64,000 bases of DNA from Euclidia mi (GCA_944739405.2 OX123196.2:52738196-52802195), one strand, 5' to 3'; shown: positions 22,226 to 33,605, numbered from the stretch's first letter. Numbers and translations are program-made. The notes: generated by a model not told the origin, from the sequence alone.

Positions 22226-22824
22226 GTGCAATGCTAGACTCCAAATTACTGTTCTCTCAACATATTGATAGCATAGTTAATAAAGCTTCTCGTAATCTTG
22301 GATTTGTAATGCGTACCTGTAAACCATTCAGAAACCTCCACTGTCTTAAGATTGTTTACTATGCCTATGTCCGTAGTATTCTTGAGTACTGTAGTCCAAT
22401 CTGGTCACCTCAATATAAGACTTATATTTCCAGATTAGAAAATATTCAGAAAAGATTTGTTAAATTCTTAAACTTTAAAAGCCACAAGCGTCATTCTTCT
22501 TATCTCGCTGACTGTAGACACTACCACTTGCTTCCACTCGATGATAGAAGAAAGATGTTGGATATGCTTCTCCTATTTGACATTCTACGTGGTGAGATTG
22601 ACAGCGTTGATCTTTTGTCGTGCATAGAATTTTGCACACAAAGGTCTCGCACAAGACACACCCACTTACTTAGTGTACCTTCTCACCATTCCAATTATGG
22701 GCAAAATGCTGTTATGACTCGACTGCCTCGCATTTATATAGAGCAATTTGAAAGCCTAGATATATTTCATTTATCTAAGGTATCTTATCGCAAATTACTT
22801 GTGGAGATACTCACCAATAAATAA
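22226..22824 (+). CDS. Element A: C-terminal end of ORF after insertion B
   Basis: Continues the A frame: LDSKLLFSQHIDSIVNKASR, RSILEYCSPIWSPQYKTYI, IQKRFVKFLNF, ending LVEILTNK and a stop at 22822-22824. The pattern SILEYCSPIWSP is typical of the thumb/C-terminal region of Jockey/CR1-type RTs. With the first part it gives a complete ORF2 apart from the frameshift near 18760. Confidence 0.85.
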
Positions 22825-22934
22825 TAAATAATAAACAACAAATAATAATTTGTGTAATAAATGATTCTTGTTTAATAGGGTGAATAAACAATTGAACATC
22901 TCTTCACTTCCTAAGCACCCTTGTTATGTTTATA

Positions 22935-23318
22935 CACAGCTAACAGAGTTACTAGCCTATCAGCTGTCTCTGATCCCAAGATGATATCTCAGCATTGTCG
23001 TAGAGTTAGCACGCACATACATATAGCACAAAAGCTTGTTTCAACTTAATATATGTATTCATTTAAATATGTTTGCGCACAGCTAACAGAGTTACTAGCC
23101 TATCAGCTGTCTCTGATCCCAAGATGATATCTCAGCATTGTCGTAGGGTTAGCACGCACATACATATAGCACAAAAGCTTGTTTCAACTTAATATATGTA
23201 TTCATTTAAGTATGTTTGCGCACAGCTAACAGAGTTACTAGCTTATCAGCTGTCTCTGATCCCAAGATGATATCTCAGCATTGTCGTAGGGTTAGCACGC
23301 ACATACATATAGCACTTT
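22935..23318 (+). repeat. 143-bp tandem repeat in the 3' UTR of element A
   Basis: Units start at CACAGCTAACAGAGTTAC at 22935, 23078 and 23221 (period exactly 143), 2.7 copies, nearly identical. The array lies between the ORF stop and the (AATA)n tail. A role in recognition by the element's own RT is possible but not shown. Confidence 0.9.
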
Positions 23319-23522
23319 ATTATTGTTATTATTATTTTTCGGATTACTAGATGTTAATTTATGTTTATGTTTTAGTTAATTTTTATATTTAGTTACCCTT
23401 TTTCGCCACTTTCTGGTTTGTATAATGCATGCTGTGAAACTGTGTAATGGGCTTTAGAATCCCATGTCACATTGTTACCATATAATGTACCTTTGTAAAC
23501 AAGCTGTTGAGTTTCCTATCAA

Positions 23523-23552
<30 letters not shown>

Positions 23553-23553
<1 letters not shown>

Positions 23554-24036
23554 ACATCGCAAAAGTAAAGGAAACAGTGACTGAAAATCCTCATTCAACT
23601 TTGAGAGAGATAGCCGCCGAACTTTCTGTATCTCACGAGTCCATCCATACTTAACTAATCATTTGGGTATGAAACCTGTTGCCACTCGCCTTGTCCCAAA
23701 AGAATTTTGCACCACGATAGTGCGCCTTTGCACAATTTGGGGCCACCATTGTGAACAAATGTTTGACCAAACACTCAACAAATACCATCAAGCAACCACC
23801 ATATTCACCAGATATGGCTTCAACCGACTTCTTTCTTTTTCCTAAACCCAAATTACCACTTTGTGACACCCATTTTCAATCAGTACAAGACATAAAGGAG
23901 AATTCGCGGCGAGAACTGAACTTTTCTGAAGGAGCATACTTTGAAGGTGATAAAATAAATTTGAATGAATAACGCATGGTTTGTGTATTAATGATCCTTT
24001 CCCGGTACTTCCTTGATGGAGTAGCATATCAATAAG
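23553..24036 (+). pseudogene. Mariner transposase relic with large internal deletion
   Basis: Directly after the tail of element A. The frame near 23575-23650 gives the DNA-binding helix region (ENPHSTLREIAAELSVSHES). A piece reading GMKPVATRLVPKEF follows, then the C-terminal part in a second frame (23751-23972) with PPYSPDMASTDFFLFPKPK, which contains the last catalytic Asp of the D,D34D triad, and FQSVQDIKENSRRELN. The first two catalytic regions are missing. It is dead. Confidence 0.8.
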
Positions 24037-24154
24037 CTAAGGGCTATACTACACGGGCGATTCGCCCGCCGCAAGAATCCGCTCGACCAAGCTCCCGCAA
24101 ACCAGCAACCTACACGGGACGCGGTTTACCGCTGTGTTTTGTGTTCATTTTAAC

Positions 24155-24450
24155 ATGGATCCACCAATGATAACTGCGCTTGCAGCTCTTATATTATTAG
24201 AATTATTAAAAAATAAAGTAAATCGCAATGTTTGGATGGAACCAGTGTTAAGTAACCGTTCAACTTCGGGAATATTGCATTCAATGTTTAGTGCACACCG
24301 TGATAACCCTCATAAGTTTTTCTCTTACTATAGAATGTCTGTGAACTCATTTGATGAACTTCTATCAATCATAAGCCAACGTATTAAGAAACAGGATACA
24401 AATATGCGACGATCCATCACACCTGCGGAACGTTTGGCTGTAACTCTCAG
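24155..24450 (+). pseudogene. Harbinger transposase, first exon (HARBI1-like N-terminus)
   Basis: From ATG at 24155 the frame gives MDPPMITALAALILLELL and then YYRMSVNSFDELLSIISQRI, KKQDTNMRRSITPAERLAVT. The QDT-MRR-I-P-ERLA-TLR pattern is the start of the HARBI1-like nuclease. The exon ends CTCTCAG/GTAAAT, a good splice donor at 24451. The next exon with the DDE residues is absent. An upstream GTG-started extension is ignored. Confidence 0.8.
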
Positions 24451-24500
24451 GTAAATAAAATAACATTATTTTATTGGGGTTTTTCATTATTTTATCTTTT

Positions 24501-24860
24501 TTATTGGGGTAAGTAATGCAGAACATTAAAATAATCATCATTTTCCGTTGATGTGTCCAAAGCAGTATCGTTTTGTGGCGATGCGACACTAGTCATTGGA
24601 GTTAATGTGTCCTCGTGATATGCTCTAGACCCAGAGCTCCCAGATGGCTCCTGGTTCCTATGGTAAAGAAACTCAGACAAGTTGCTAGGAATACTGCGGT
24701 TTCTTTCATATTTTTGTATATTTCTGAATAAATTCGTAATTTCATATCTAGTTTCCATAGCCAAACCAGGAGTCATGGAATTCATAATGGGTACAAAGGA
24801 CATAAGAAATGCTCGATTTCCTTTTGCGTCACTATCGTTATTTAACTCCAACCAGCAGAC
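24501..24860 (-). pseudogene. Second Harbinger gene: C-terminal piece with BESS-like motif
   Basis: The minus frame contains NRAFLMSFVPIMNSMTPGLA and METRYEITNLFRNIQKYERN, resembling the BESS motif that ends MADF (Myb/SANT-like) proteins. Such proteins are the partner ORF in PIF/Harbinger elements. The N-terminal DNA-binding part is missing. The frame stays open to 24902, but codons above about 24860 overlap the neighbouring mariner fragment and are not part of this gene. Confidence 0.65.
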
Positions 24861-24861
24861 C

Positions 24862-25012
24862 ACGGAAAGCGCCGGCAATTCGTTCAATGGGTGATGGAGC
24901 AAAGTGAAGTCGATGCCAATTTTTTGAAAAAGTCATTTTCTCCGATGAAGCGCATTTCCAAATGATTGGCTTCGTGAATACACAAAATTGTCGATTTTAA
25001 ACTTTCGCGATT
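24862..25012 (+). pseudogene. Fragment of a second mariner/Tc1-type transposase
   Basis: Translated in two frames it reads RRQFVQWVMEQSEVDANFLK and, after a one-base shift, VIFSDEAHFQMIGFVNTQNC. SDEAHF carries the first catalytic Asp region in this group. It ends at a stop near 25000. Its order relative to the mariner at 23553 shows it is a separate copy. Confidence 0.7.
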
Positions 25013-25260
25013 TGTATACATCATACAAAATAAATTAGCGGGTCTTAATCGCGTACAACTAACTTATTTAAGGTATAATTACCTATTTGGTTCCGACGTT
25101 TCGCTCGTCTTGCACCGAGCGTGGTCGCGGAGAGACTGATGAGAGCTCTGCGCCGTCTTGTGGAAGTGCGGGTTTCGGCACCTACCCTCACTTGGTCTTT
25201 ATTGACGTCATTAGTGTAGTGTGTCGGAGTACCGACATTGCGAACTTAAATATATGCATG

Positions 25261-25320
25261 ATATTTGGCATGTATGTTCCTTGAGGCCCGCAGTCCTCTA
25301 GGAACATACATGCCAAATAT
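25261..25320. repeat. Perfect hairpin of Helitron-derived sequence, 21-bp arms
   Basis: Arms 25261-25281 and 25300-25320 (ATATTTGGCATGTATGTTCC and complement) around an 18-base loop. The right arm and the following bases (CAGCTGCCTGCGCCCAATAG) match the body of the Helitron family at 11827-12647 and 26211-26416, so this is a rearranged remnant of that family. Confidence 0.85.
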
Positions 25321-26122
25321 CAGCTGCCTGCGCCCAATAGTTTTGGAAAGCAGTTTTGGTAAGGAAAGCGTATTGGATGCATGGATAATTTACCTTTACC
25401 CATAATATTCTCAAAGATGTGTGAAGTACTGTAGTTGTAGTAGTAGTTAAGTTGATCTGACCTTGCTGGACTAAGTAAACTAGAACTCAGAAAGTAATTG
25501 ACGACGAATAATGTAAACGAAAACAGAAAGATTTTTACTCTCTATTTCTTCACTTTAACATTTATATATGGTATCGAGTATACACAACAAACCCACAACA
25601 TTCGTCCCAGTGCACACCTTTGAGTTTTGAGGTAACCACTTTAACCACTATTTCAGTCTACAGTTAAACATCCAAAACCAACATACAAATTCAACATCAC
25701 AAAATCAAATAACTAATCAGATTACCATTTACTAGAATATTAAAGCGTCTGTCTGTACAATGGGACGGCGGAGCGTCAGAAACTTTCCAACTCTCACTAA
25801 GTAGATACATACTGTAAGACAAAGTTGGTTGGAACAGAAAATTACCTGTAACTTGTTCGTCAGGTATGATGTTATGTGACAGTGTGTAACGTTTTCAAGA
25901 ACCTGTTTGACGTATACTTGTACTTGACGGATATTATTTTCTTATCTGTATGAATTTTTCTGCTCAATATATTCATCCATGTAAATTTAATTGCTGGGGC
26001 GATATAATTATATGGCCATGTTCTATTAGATAAAAAGATTTAAAAAACACAGGGTCAGAGTTTGTATGAAACATTTTGTCTAAGAGACATTCACGGAGGC
26101 GAAGTAGTGGGCAAAAGCTAGT

Positions 26123-26853
26123 AATAGGCTTGTGTCCACTAAGATTAAATCGGTTTGATTGTAGTATCTATAGATTCATTACGATTTTAAGATGTCAATA
26201 AAGTTTATTATCTTAATATATAAAATCCTTGCGTTACTGACTGACTAACAGACACGCTACAGCCGAAACTATTGGGCGCAGGAAGCTGAAATTTGGCATG
26301 TATGTTCCTTGGGGACCGTAGGGGTGCACTAAGAAGGGATTTCTCGAAATTCCCACGGGATCGGGTAAAACGGGAAATTCGAAAATATGTGCGTGCGAAG
26401 CCGCTGGCGTCCTCTAGTTTATTATAAAAGGGTAAGATTAATGTTATGTTTAGGTTTCTAAAACTAAAAATAATGTATTTATTCTTGTGACAGTGAACAC
26501 CAATCAGAGAGCATTATGTCAAACAGTACGTACGCCATTCATGTTGTTGACGTTTTAGTAGTAAATACAACTAAAACGTCAAACTTTCTACCAGTCAAAT
26601 CGAATATAACAAAATTAAAGTGGGTACATCAGACCATACTTCATTCACGGTTTGTTTTGTTTTGGACTTTGTGATATCACTCAACCGCCATGATGGTTTA
26701 CAGCGTTTTCGTGTCAAATTCAAAAAGGTTTTAAAAACGCCGTAATTAGTAATGTTGCCGATCGATTTTTTAAGAAAAAATCAGGTATTTCAGTTTAACA
26801 TCTTATAAAGGTACAAATCAATCGCTAATTATATTTTAGGACACAAGCCTATT
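26123..26853. mobile_element. TIR element nested in the foldback-arm copy
   Basis: Perfect 15-bp inverted ends AATAGGCTTGTGTCC (26123-26137) and the complement at 26839-26853. Comparison with the intact arm at 15045-15075 shows the insertion lies between sequences that are contiguous there. It is about 525 bp without the Helitron nested at 26211-26416. No ORF is seen. The target duplication is short or unclear, so the superfamily is undetermined. Confidence 0.7.
26211..26416 (+). mobile_element. Single short Helitron, same family as 11827-12647
   Basis: Runs from TCTTAATATATAAAATCC to GCGTCCTCTAG, with A before and T after and no duplication. It is 206 bp with no ORF. It is a complete single unit that defines the ends of the family arrayed at 11827-12647. 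Confidence 0.82.
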
Positions 26854-27263
26854 GTTAATATTCAACGCTGCAATGTTGTTACAGAACTACTAGAATTAGC
26901 CTAAAGCAAATAGTCTAATTCTAGTATAAAATAATATAAAATCAACATTTTCACTATATGTTACTTAAAACGTGTGCTTGAAGTGAATGATAGTTTGAAC
27001 TGGGAAGTTAGACTTATTACTTAGCTAGTAGTTTAGGCGGCCTGTCAAACAGAGCTACGGCTTGTAGGGAACTTTATTAAGATTAATAAAGAAATTAATA
27101 TAACTAAAAAAATGGCATCAAAGAATACAGTTTATGCTTTAATTTTATTGTAACTTGCTGATAGGAACGTCTATTATCTATTTTTGATCTTATGTTTGGG
27201 TTCGTCGAGGCCGTCACGATCATGTGATTGTACACAATTGATCTTTTTACTATGATAATATTT

Positions 27264-27585
27264 ATAAGCAGCGATAGCCTAGTGGAGTGACCGACGGACT
27301 GCTATGCAGAGGGTCTCGGGTTCGAATCCACGGCGCGCACCAATGACTTTTCGAAGCTATGTGCGTATTAAATTGATAATTATCACATGCTAAACGGTGA
27401 AAGAAAACATCGTGAGGAAACCTGCATGTCTGAGAATTCTCCATAATGTTCTCAAAAGACACGTGAAGTCTACCAACCCGCACTTGGCCAGCGTGGTGGA
27501 CTATGGCCTTACTCTTCTCATAGTGAGAAGAGGCCCGTGCCCAGCTGTGGGACAAATTATACACAGGGCCGATGATGAATATTTA
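27264..27585 (+). mobile_element. tRNA-derived SINE, family 1
   Basis: The head has a pol III A box (TAGCCTAGTGG, near 27274) and B box (GGTTCGAATCC, near 27310). The body contains GACTTTTCGAAGCTATGTGC and AAACATCGTGAGGAAACCTG and ends near GGCCGATGATGAAT. Flanking AATATTTA-(T/A)AA copies at about 27252-27262 and after 27585 are a likely target duplication within the foldback-arm copy. The ORFs over it on both strands are not genes. Confidence 0.8.
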
Positions 27586-27600
27586 AAAGAATAAGTTTAT

Positions 27601-28708
27601 ATCAAAAAGCCAAGAAATATACAAGCTATAAACTGGGCATTGACGACATAGAACTTCAATTATACCTAACCGTCATTGAAAATATCGACCATCGAAGAAA
27701 GATGTACGACCAAAACCGTGGCACATAATGGTCATAGATATTTTTATTAAAAAAATATTTATTAAAAAGAATTAAATAAAGGTAATTTAGATTACCCTAT
27801 GCACAAGTTATAACTACAGAGAAGAAGAGTAGGTTTGAATATTTAGCGCCAAAAAGATACGGCCCATTTTCATTTTGTATCCAAAGTTTAAATTACTTCA
27901 AATCTCTTTTAAAGAGACATTCGTTATACAATTTTTACAACTTAGCATTTTGTTTATTCAGAAAAAGTTTAAATCAGTCGACTCGTTAGCAAAATAAGGC
28001 TTGAAAGTTTTTTAAAAGCTGTTACAAGTAAATGTTCTTATCGTTTAAACAATTTAAAAGAATATTTTTGTAGTAAATTCTGTAAGACATACAATAATAA
28101 AAATACTTACAAAATATATTTTATTTATTAAGAATTTTCTGTTTTCCACAGCTTCATCAGCGTTATTTTCGATGTATCGACAACAGCGTCTATAATAAAA
28201 TTTACCGCCTATATTTTGCCCTACAAAGTCCTCTATTTTATAGTGAAACTCGCATTTAAATCCGTTTAGTTATTCTCAAGACTACCCAGGACAAACATAT
28301 TTTTTTTAAAGATTGTTTAAGACTTGGCATCGTGTAACTAATTATGTCCAAGTCGAAAAACTTTATCGAAAAATCACAGACAGGTACTTCAATTTTATTA
28401 TATGTACTATCGACAAACTTGAATCATGACCCACCATAAGCTTATTTTCTTACAGACATTCAAGTACAATTAGGTCGACATTCGCGTAAAAATACATTTC
28501 CATGGTAACGATCTTGTTACCTATCATTTAATAACAGAATTATCTGTTGCAGTCTCCATCTTTGTTAACACACGAGTGCGGTATAAAACTGAATGCACAC
28601 ACCGTACAAATCGCACGCCGTAAAAAATAATTACGACGCTTACGCATTGTGGTATTAAAATAAATGTGTTTTTAATCTTATATTTATTTACTTGATATTT
28701 ATTATTTA
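27601..28708. other. AT-rich stretch, nothing recognised
   Basis: Only short ORFs. No terminal repeats or conserved motif were found between the SINE and the Helitron-like tail. Confidence 0.4.
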
Positions 28709-28960
28709 CTAGCAGCTTCGCTCGCGCGAATGACAGACTTTCAATATTATAAACATTCAACCCCTATTTCACCCTTTTAGGGGGTAGATTTCATTTGGTC
28801 TCGCTAAGCTCTACTAGATAGAGCACTACCTGAAAACAAAACCTCCGTGAATGCGGCAACTTTTTACAGCAGTGTGTGTCTATAAGGTTTACACACGCCT
28901 GGCTGTCAGTCTTGTCTTGTCGGCTGAACAGAATTTGCTGAATTTAAAGTATTGAATTAG
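28709..28960 (-). mobile_element. Helitron-like 3' remnant
   Basis: On the minus strand the sequence ends ...GCGAGCGAAGCTGCTAG followed by T, a GC-rich subterminal region and CTAG end like the Helitrons above. The body contains a run typical of lepidopteran repeats (CCCCTATTTCACCCTTTTAG). The 5' end is not defined, so the right limit is approximate. Confidence 0.5.
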
Positions 28961-30003
28961 ATTAGACCCTGGAGTAGCCACTGGAAATAGTTTACCTTAT
29001 GTTGTGAAAATAAATTTGTAGGAGATGGAATATGTTCGTATATTATGTTACAAAGGGTAGTTAATTATTAATTATACATACGAGATTCTATAAGCTATCT
29101 ATATAAAATTAACTTTTATCCGCGTGTGAGGAAGCAAACAAAACTTAGTTGTTATCTAAAGGATATTTAAAGTTTATAATTTAATCTTTATTATTTTTAT
29201 GACAGAATAATTTTTGAATAAACATGCAACTAGTCACTTGTAAAATGATAACTGTCCTTATTTATGGATGTATGTCCTTAGTTTTAGGACTTATTAAAAC
29301 ATAGAGTTCAATCATGACAGATGTAAACATTTTAATCCTCAATCCTTTCTTGACTGATACAATGTTTGTCGAACATGTGGCACACACACAATGTTTATAA
29401 AATTTTCCCGCAAATGACTTACCGTGGCTACGTGGTCAGCCGTTACTTACTAATATAAATTTAATATGAAGGGCTTCAATGCCAAAAAATGGGACATTTT
29501 CATTCTTTTTTGCACAGCTAAATAAATTGAATATACAAAGTGGCTTAGCTAGTGACGATTTATGTATGAATAGCATCTTTATCGTTAAGAGCGATCTCTG
29601 CCGGGCAGCCACGGCATGGAAAATAGGTACTGAACATCATTATTTTCAGCAGGCATATATCATAGGTATTTCATGTTTTACAATTCCAGCGGATAGATTG
29701 TATTCCACGTGGATAAAACGCCAGGTTAAGATCGAACTCAGGAATGACCATTATATTCTACTAATAACATTTTCAATATAAATATGTTTTAAGATTTCTA
29801 TAAATTGGGTTCCTTGTTAGTTATTCTCGTTAAGGCCACCGACGCTTGACTGAAGGTATTAACGCTATGTTTGGAGAGGATTTACAGTGTGTGGGCACCA
29901 AACACACAACCTATTTATTGTACTTAGGTACTCATTCATGGCTCATGTTTTCCAATTTCTAGGCCGCGCTCATTTTGTATGTTTATTCGCACAATTGATT
30001 TCT
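28961..30003. other. AT-rich stretch with a fragment related to the 5.3-5.8 kb spacer
   Basis: 29461-29530 resembles the junction at 5740-5790 in reverse (AATGGGACA, then GCACAGCTAAATAA). The 100-codon frame at 29479-29781 starting there has no match I can name, so I leave it unannotated. Nothing else was recognised. Confidence 0.4.
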
Positions 30004-30006
30004 TTA

Positions 30007-30724
30007 TGGCGCTGATACACTTGAGCATTCACCTGTAATAAGCATTCTTGCGAATGTTATAAAACTGAAAAACAAACGAGTGTGTTTTAGCGAGCATTCT
30101 CACGAACATTCTCGCGAGCCTAAGAATATAGAAAATACATAGAATCCGCGCTACAATGGCGGTTGGACCTAGTATATTTACTTCACTTTCACTTATGATT
30201 TTAATATAAGGTAAGAGAAAGATAAATACACAAATGACGTTTTGAATCTTCTTAGTTTGGAAAACAAAACTCATAGTGAATGTCGATAAAATATCGATTA
30301 TGTTTACAATAAATCCTTAGATTTGGTTTACTCAGAATTAATTTCAATACCTAGCGTGTTGATTATTCCTCGATATCGATAAATAAATTTAAATGTAGGG
30401 ACAGACACTTGTGTGATTTATTAAACCTGTTCGAATTTAGATCTGCGTTTTATTATTTAGAAACTTCATTTGTTTATGTATATTACGCATACTCAAAAAA
30501 TTATTCATAAGTGAAACTGAAGTAAATATATTGGGTAAAACTGCTGTTGTTGTGCGGTATATCTTATCGGTATCGGTATATTTTTTTTATATTCTACGGA
30601 TTAAACTGTTTGCTAGAATGATCGTGAAAATGTTCGGATCTGTTCGTTGTTTGGTTTGACAAAACAAAAAACGGTGAATGCTCGCTGTTCTGTTACAAGT
30701 GAATGCTCAGATGTATCAGCGCCA
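30007..30724. mobile_element. MITE with TTA target duplication (Harbinger-type)
   Basis: Inverted ends TGGCGCTGATACA(C/T)(T/C)TGAG, followed by CATTCAC(C/T)TGTAA, on both sides. TTA at 30004-30006 and 30725-30727. It is 718 bp with no transposase. A 3-bp TTA/TAA duplication suggests mobilisation by PIF/Harbinger transposase. Further inner similarity (GCATTC, GAACATT) extends the pairing. Confidence 0.75.
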
Positions 30725-30959
30725 TTACGAAAACGCATGAAACATTTTGTTTCATAGAAAATTACAATGGCATTAATAGCCGAATCACCGTTTTTAATAA
30801 TGACCCAATTCATATAATGTAACCAAGTCTTAGTATGCAAAGGCCAGAGATTTTATGACAACAAGAATAACATGATATAATTGTTAGGAAGAAATTTTTT
30901 ATCGCAAGGCACTTAACAAATATTCAACCAAGGGAAACAAAGAACAATCAAATTCAAAA

Positions 30960-31095
30960 CTTTTTGGATCACAAACAGTACTTTGCCCTGGGGGATAGAA
31001 CCCACAACACTCAATGCAGTGTTAAACGGTAATAGGGCCGCTTAAACCTCTGTGCAATCAATGCACACATAGCAAGACAAATTTAGTTCAAAACT
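30960..31095 (-). mobile_element. tRNA-derived SINE head, remnant
   Basis: The minus strand reads GAGGTTTAAGCGGCCCTATT and then GTTGTGGGTTCTATCCCCCA, which resembles a tRNA B-box region, followed by GGGCAAAGTACTGTTTGTGA. This resembles the head of a lepidopteran SINE. The B box has a mismatch and no tail is identified. Confidence 0.45.
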
Positions 31096-32586
31096 ATTAG
31101 AGCGTTGTTGAAATCTTTGGCCAAGTTACCGCATTACGAACATGCACTACTTGAACCAAAACCAACGATTTGCAGTCCTATTCGTTTGCCGCATAACTTG
31201 TAACTATCTGCTTTAAAATTCAAAAGTTTTAGCGAGATTTCTAACATATTAAGGAAATCTAGCTTCGAAAGAAGATTGGATTGAGAATTGGAATTGGTGT
31301 AAAATATTTTCCTCTACTTATGCTGTAAATTGTATTATAGTTACACTAGTAAAGGAAAAATACCAAAGTCGGCCTGTAGCGGCCAGAAAGGTGTGAATCG
31401 TTGAAATTAAACGTATATTTTTTTAAATTTATACAGAGTTTTCGTTTCTTGATCGAACTCCGGTGAAAGATTTTAGTTTTTAAAGATTATTATTTTGAAT
31501 TATAAGCTATGATAATAGCAGATGAATGTCTTATGTTGCCAGCATTAAAAATAAAATGAAGTATGGTAGGCAGAAATTGTTTTTAAGGAAATAATATATT
31601 TCATATTATATTAGAAAAAAATATATTTTATTTACTTTATAAATATATTTGTAAAAAGGATCAAGAAATATAATGTATTATATTTCATAATTATTTGGTA
31701 AAAATCGTTTTGTTGTTAATCGATAGTATAAATATTTTTTCCAACCATTTGCAACACATTTTTTATCTGTTATGTCATGCGTGTTGCTACTGCGCATCGT
31801 GAATGTTTTGCTCTCATGTATAAGTGTTTTCATGCGGTTTGAATTGTAATGCAATTGAATATAAATTCAATAATAATGATCACTACCTTCTACCCATGCT
31901 AAGAATATGCAGTGCAGCGGTGTTTGTGGTTAGTTTTATTGGACGAGTATAGTAGGTACGAGGTTCCCTAGTACACAGGTGATTATGCATTATTATTGGC
32001 CTCTCTTTGTGTAGATTTTATTCAATATGATACAAAGACATTCCTTTATTCACATCCAGGTGTTATGTTAAAATTCAATTTTGAGGTATTTTTAGTTGTG
32101 GAATTATTTCCATTTCAAATATCTCGTATCTTATTTCCACCAAATGTTATTTAAAAAAAAAATATACAAGGTAATAGAGTAGTCATTTTTCTTCAAAACA
32201 CACATGGTAATGTGTTTGTCCTTGCCAAGCCCATAATGTATGGCCAAATGGTACATCTCCTTTGAATGATGGTTCCACATACTAGTATATCAGTATAATC
32301 TATGGTTCCACTGCTTTTGTTACGTTTTCTTTTTGAGAAAAGATTCATACATTATAAACACACACAAAAAAAGAAACAAAATATCGAGCCAGACTTATGT
32401 CACTATATCCAGAAATATGCCACATAACTACGAGATTATTAACGTGTTTCACAATTAAAGATACTATAATTTTAAAACTATAGGTATATACCGCCAACCA
32501 GGCAATTCCTGTACCAAATAAACCGGTCAAGTGCGAGTTGAACTCGCGCACCGAGAGTTCCGTACAAACCTGTATAAATAATTATA
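31096..32586. other. AT-rich stretch, nothing recognised
   Basis: Several long A/T-only tracts (near 31600-31700). There is no terminal repeat or coding signal. The minus ORF at 32345-32551 has no recognisable content. Confidence 0.4.
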
Positions 32587-32990
32587 CATACATACATACA
32601 TACATATCGTCACGCCTTTTATCCCCGACAAGGCAGAGGTGTATTTCTACACCCACTTTTCGCCAGATATACTTTAGTCCCACGTAATAAGGGGCGAGCC
32701 TATTGCCGTACCGGGCACATTTCCAGACTCCGTGCTGCTACTGAGAATTTCGTGACAGAAAAACCCAATAACACCGCCCGACCCAGGAATCGAACCCGGG
32801 ACCTCCCGATCCCACGCGCACATTTATGCCGCAAGTCCGACGAGGCAGTAGTATAGGGTTTGATGTCGAGTTTTCCGTCTCTACGCAAAGATGGTATTTG
32901 CATCGTATTATCCCTTAGTCGCCTCTTACGACACCCACGGGAAGATTGGGGGTGGTGACACTTGTATTCTATGCCGTCAACCACACGGCT
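32587..32990 (-). mobile_element. tRNA-derived SINE, family 2, with adjoining repeat
   Basis: Read on the minus strand: B box GGTTCGATTCC (32786-32796), CCCGGGTCGGGCGG, a body with CAGTAGCAGCACGGAGTCTG, and a 3' end CACCTCTGCCTTGTCGGGGA, then AAAAGGCGTGACGATATGTATG with a (TATG)n tail near 32587-32610. 32850-32990 continues into another moth-type repeat (CTTAGTCGCCTCTTACGACA) of unclear relation. It is the same family as 38815-39070. Confidence 0.75.
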
Positions 32991-33464
32991 TATAAATAAT
33001 TATAAAAAAAAATATGTGATGTAACTAAAAATTTAAGGTTTTTGAAATTCTTCCTATGTGCTATAAGACGTTGCTAAATGCCAAATTTCAAGATTCTAGA
33101 TCGACTGGAAGTACCCTTTAGTTTTTACTTGAGCATTTGATATAAATTTCAATTTAATATCTCTACGGGTTCATGAGAAACGGGGTAGTAAGTACCTTTA
33201 AAATTATTAAATAAACAACTTTCAAACTGGTCCAGCGCCGACTTGTCTGATTGTCGAACTTTTATATTTTTTATTCCAAGACCTAATTACATAACAAGCT
33301 TCCATGCCAAATTTGAAGATTCTAGTTCATCAGACGGTTAGTTCTCGATAGGATTGATCTACTAACAGTGCGTCACATACGAAAATAATCTTTAATAAGT
33401 CATTCTAGCTGTCTTTGTGTTTAAATGTTAGATTGATTTTATTTGTAGTAGGTACTATAAGCTG

Positions 33465-33605
33465 GTGGCCGACGATCTTGTTGGAATCGCGGGTAGCGAA
33501 TGGATGCCGGATGGATGATGGGTGACTCAGGATCGGTCCATATGTAGAGCCTTTGGGCTATGTCCAGCAATGGAGGGCTTTCGGCTGATTTGATGATGAT
33601 GACTA
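33465..33605 (+). mobile_element. LINE/SINE 3' tail fragment
   Basis: Contains GGGCTATGTCCAGCAATGGA, then CGGCTGATTTGATGATGATG, resembling the 3' termini of lepidopteran RTE-like elements that end in (TGA)n. No coding part is present. Confidence 0.45.

Larger units (their letters stand above)
16478..23552 (+). mobile_element. Non-LTR retrotransposon A (APE endonuclease + RT), interrupted by element B
   Basis: The order is tandem 5' monomers (16478-17095), an endonuclease-RT ORF (17364 onward), a 2.7-kb insertion of element B in the opposite strand (19557-22219), the end of the ORF (to 22824), and a 3' UTR with 143-bp tandem repeats and an (AATA)n tail at about 23521-23552. The general type is Jockey/CR1-like. 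The exact clade cannot be fixed by eye. No separate ORF1 with zinc knuckles was recognised, so either it is absent or the region at 17100-17360 is a remnant. Confidence 0.8.
24041..24860 (+). mobile_element. PIF/Harbinger transposon relic
   Basis: The left end GGGCTATACTACACGGGCGA is preceded by TAA (24038-24040), fitting the 3-bp TWA target of PIF/Harbinger. It carries the start of a transposase gene on the plus strand and part of a second gene on the minus strand, the classical two-gene layout of this superfamily. The matching right end is not found. The element stops near 24860, where a mariner-type fragment begins, so the right part is lost. Confidence 0.75.
25605..27600 (+). repeat. Single partial copy of the foldback arm
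   Basis: 25605-26122 and 26854-27262 match about 14525-15567 of the right foldback arm in the same order and orientation (landmarks ACTTTAACCACTATTTCAG, CTGTCTGTACAATGGGACGG, AACTGGGAAGTTAGACTTAT). The copy is interrupted by a TIR element (26123-26853) and a SINE (27264-27585), after which arm-like sequence resumes for a few bases. The opposite arm and hinge are missing. Confidence 0.85.

Noticed and set aside
22935..23318. CRISPR-like array
   Set aside because: Whole 143-bp units are tandem with no variable spacers, in a LINE 3' UTR of a eukaryote.
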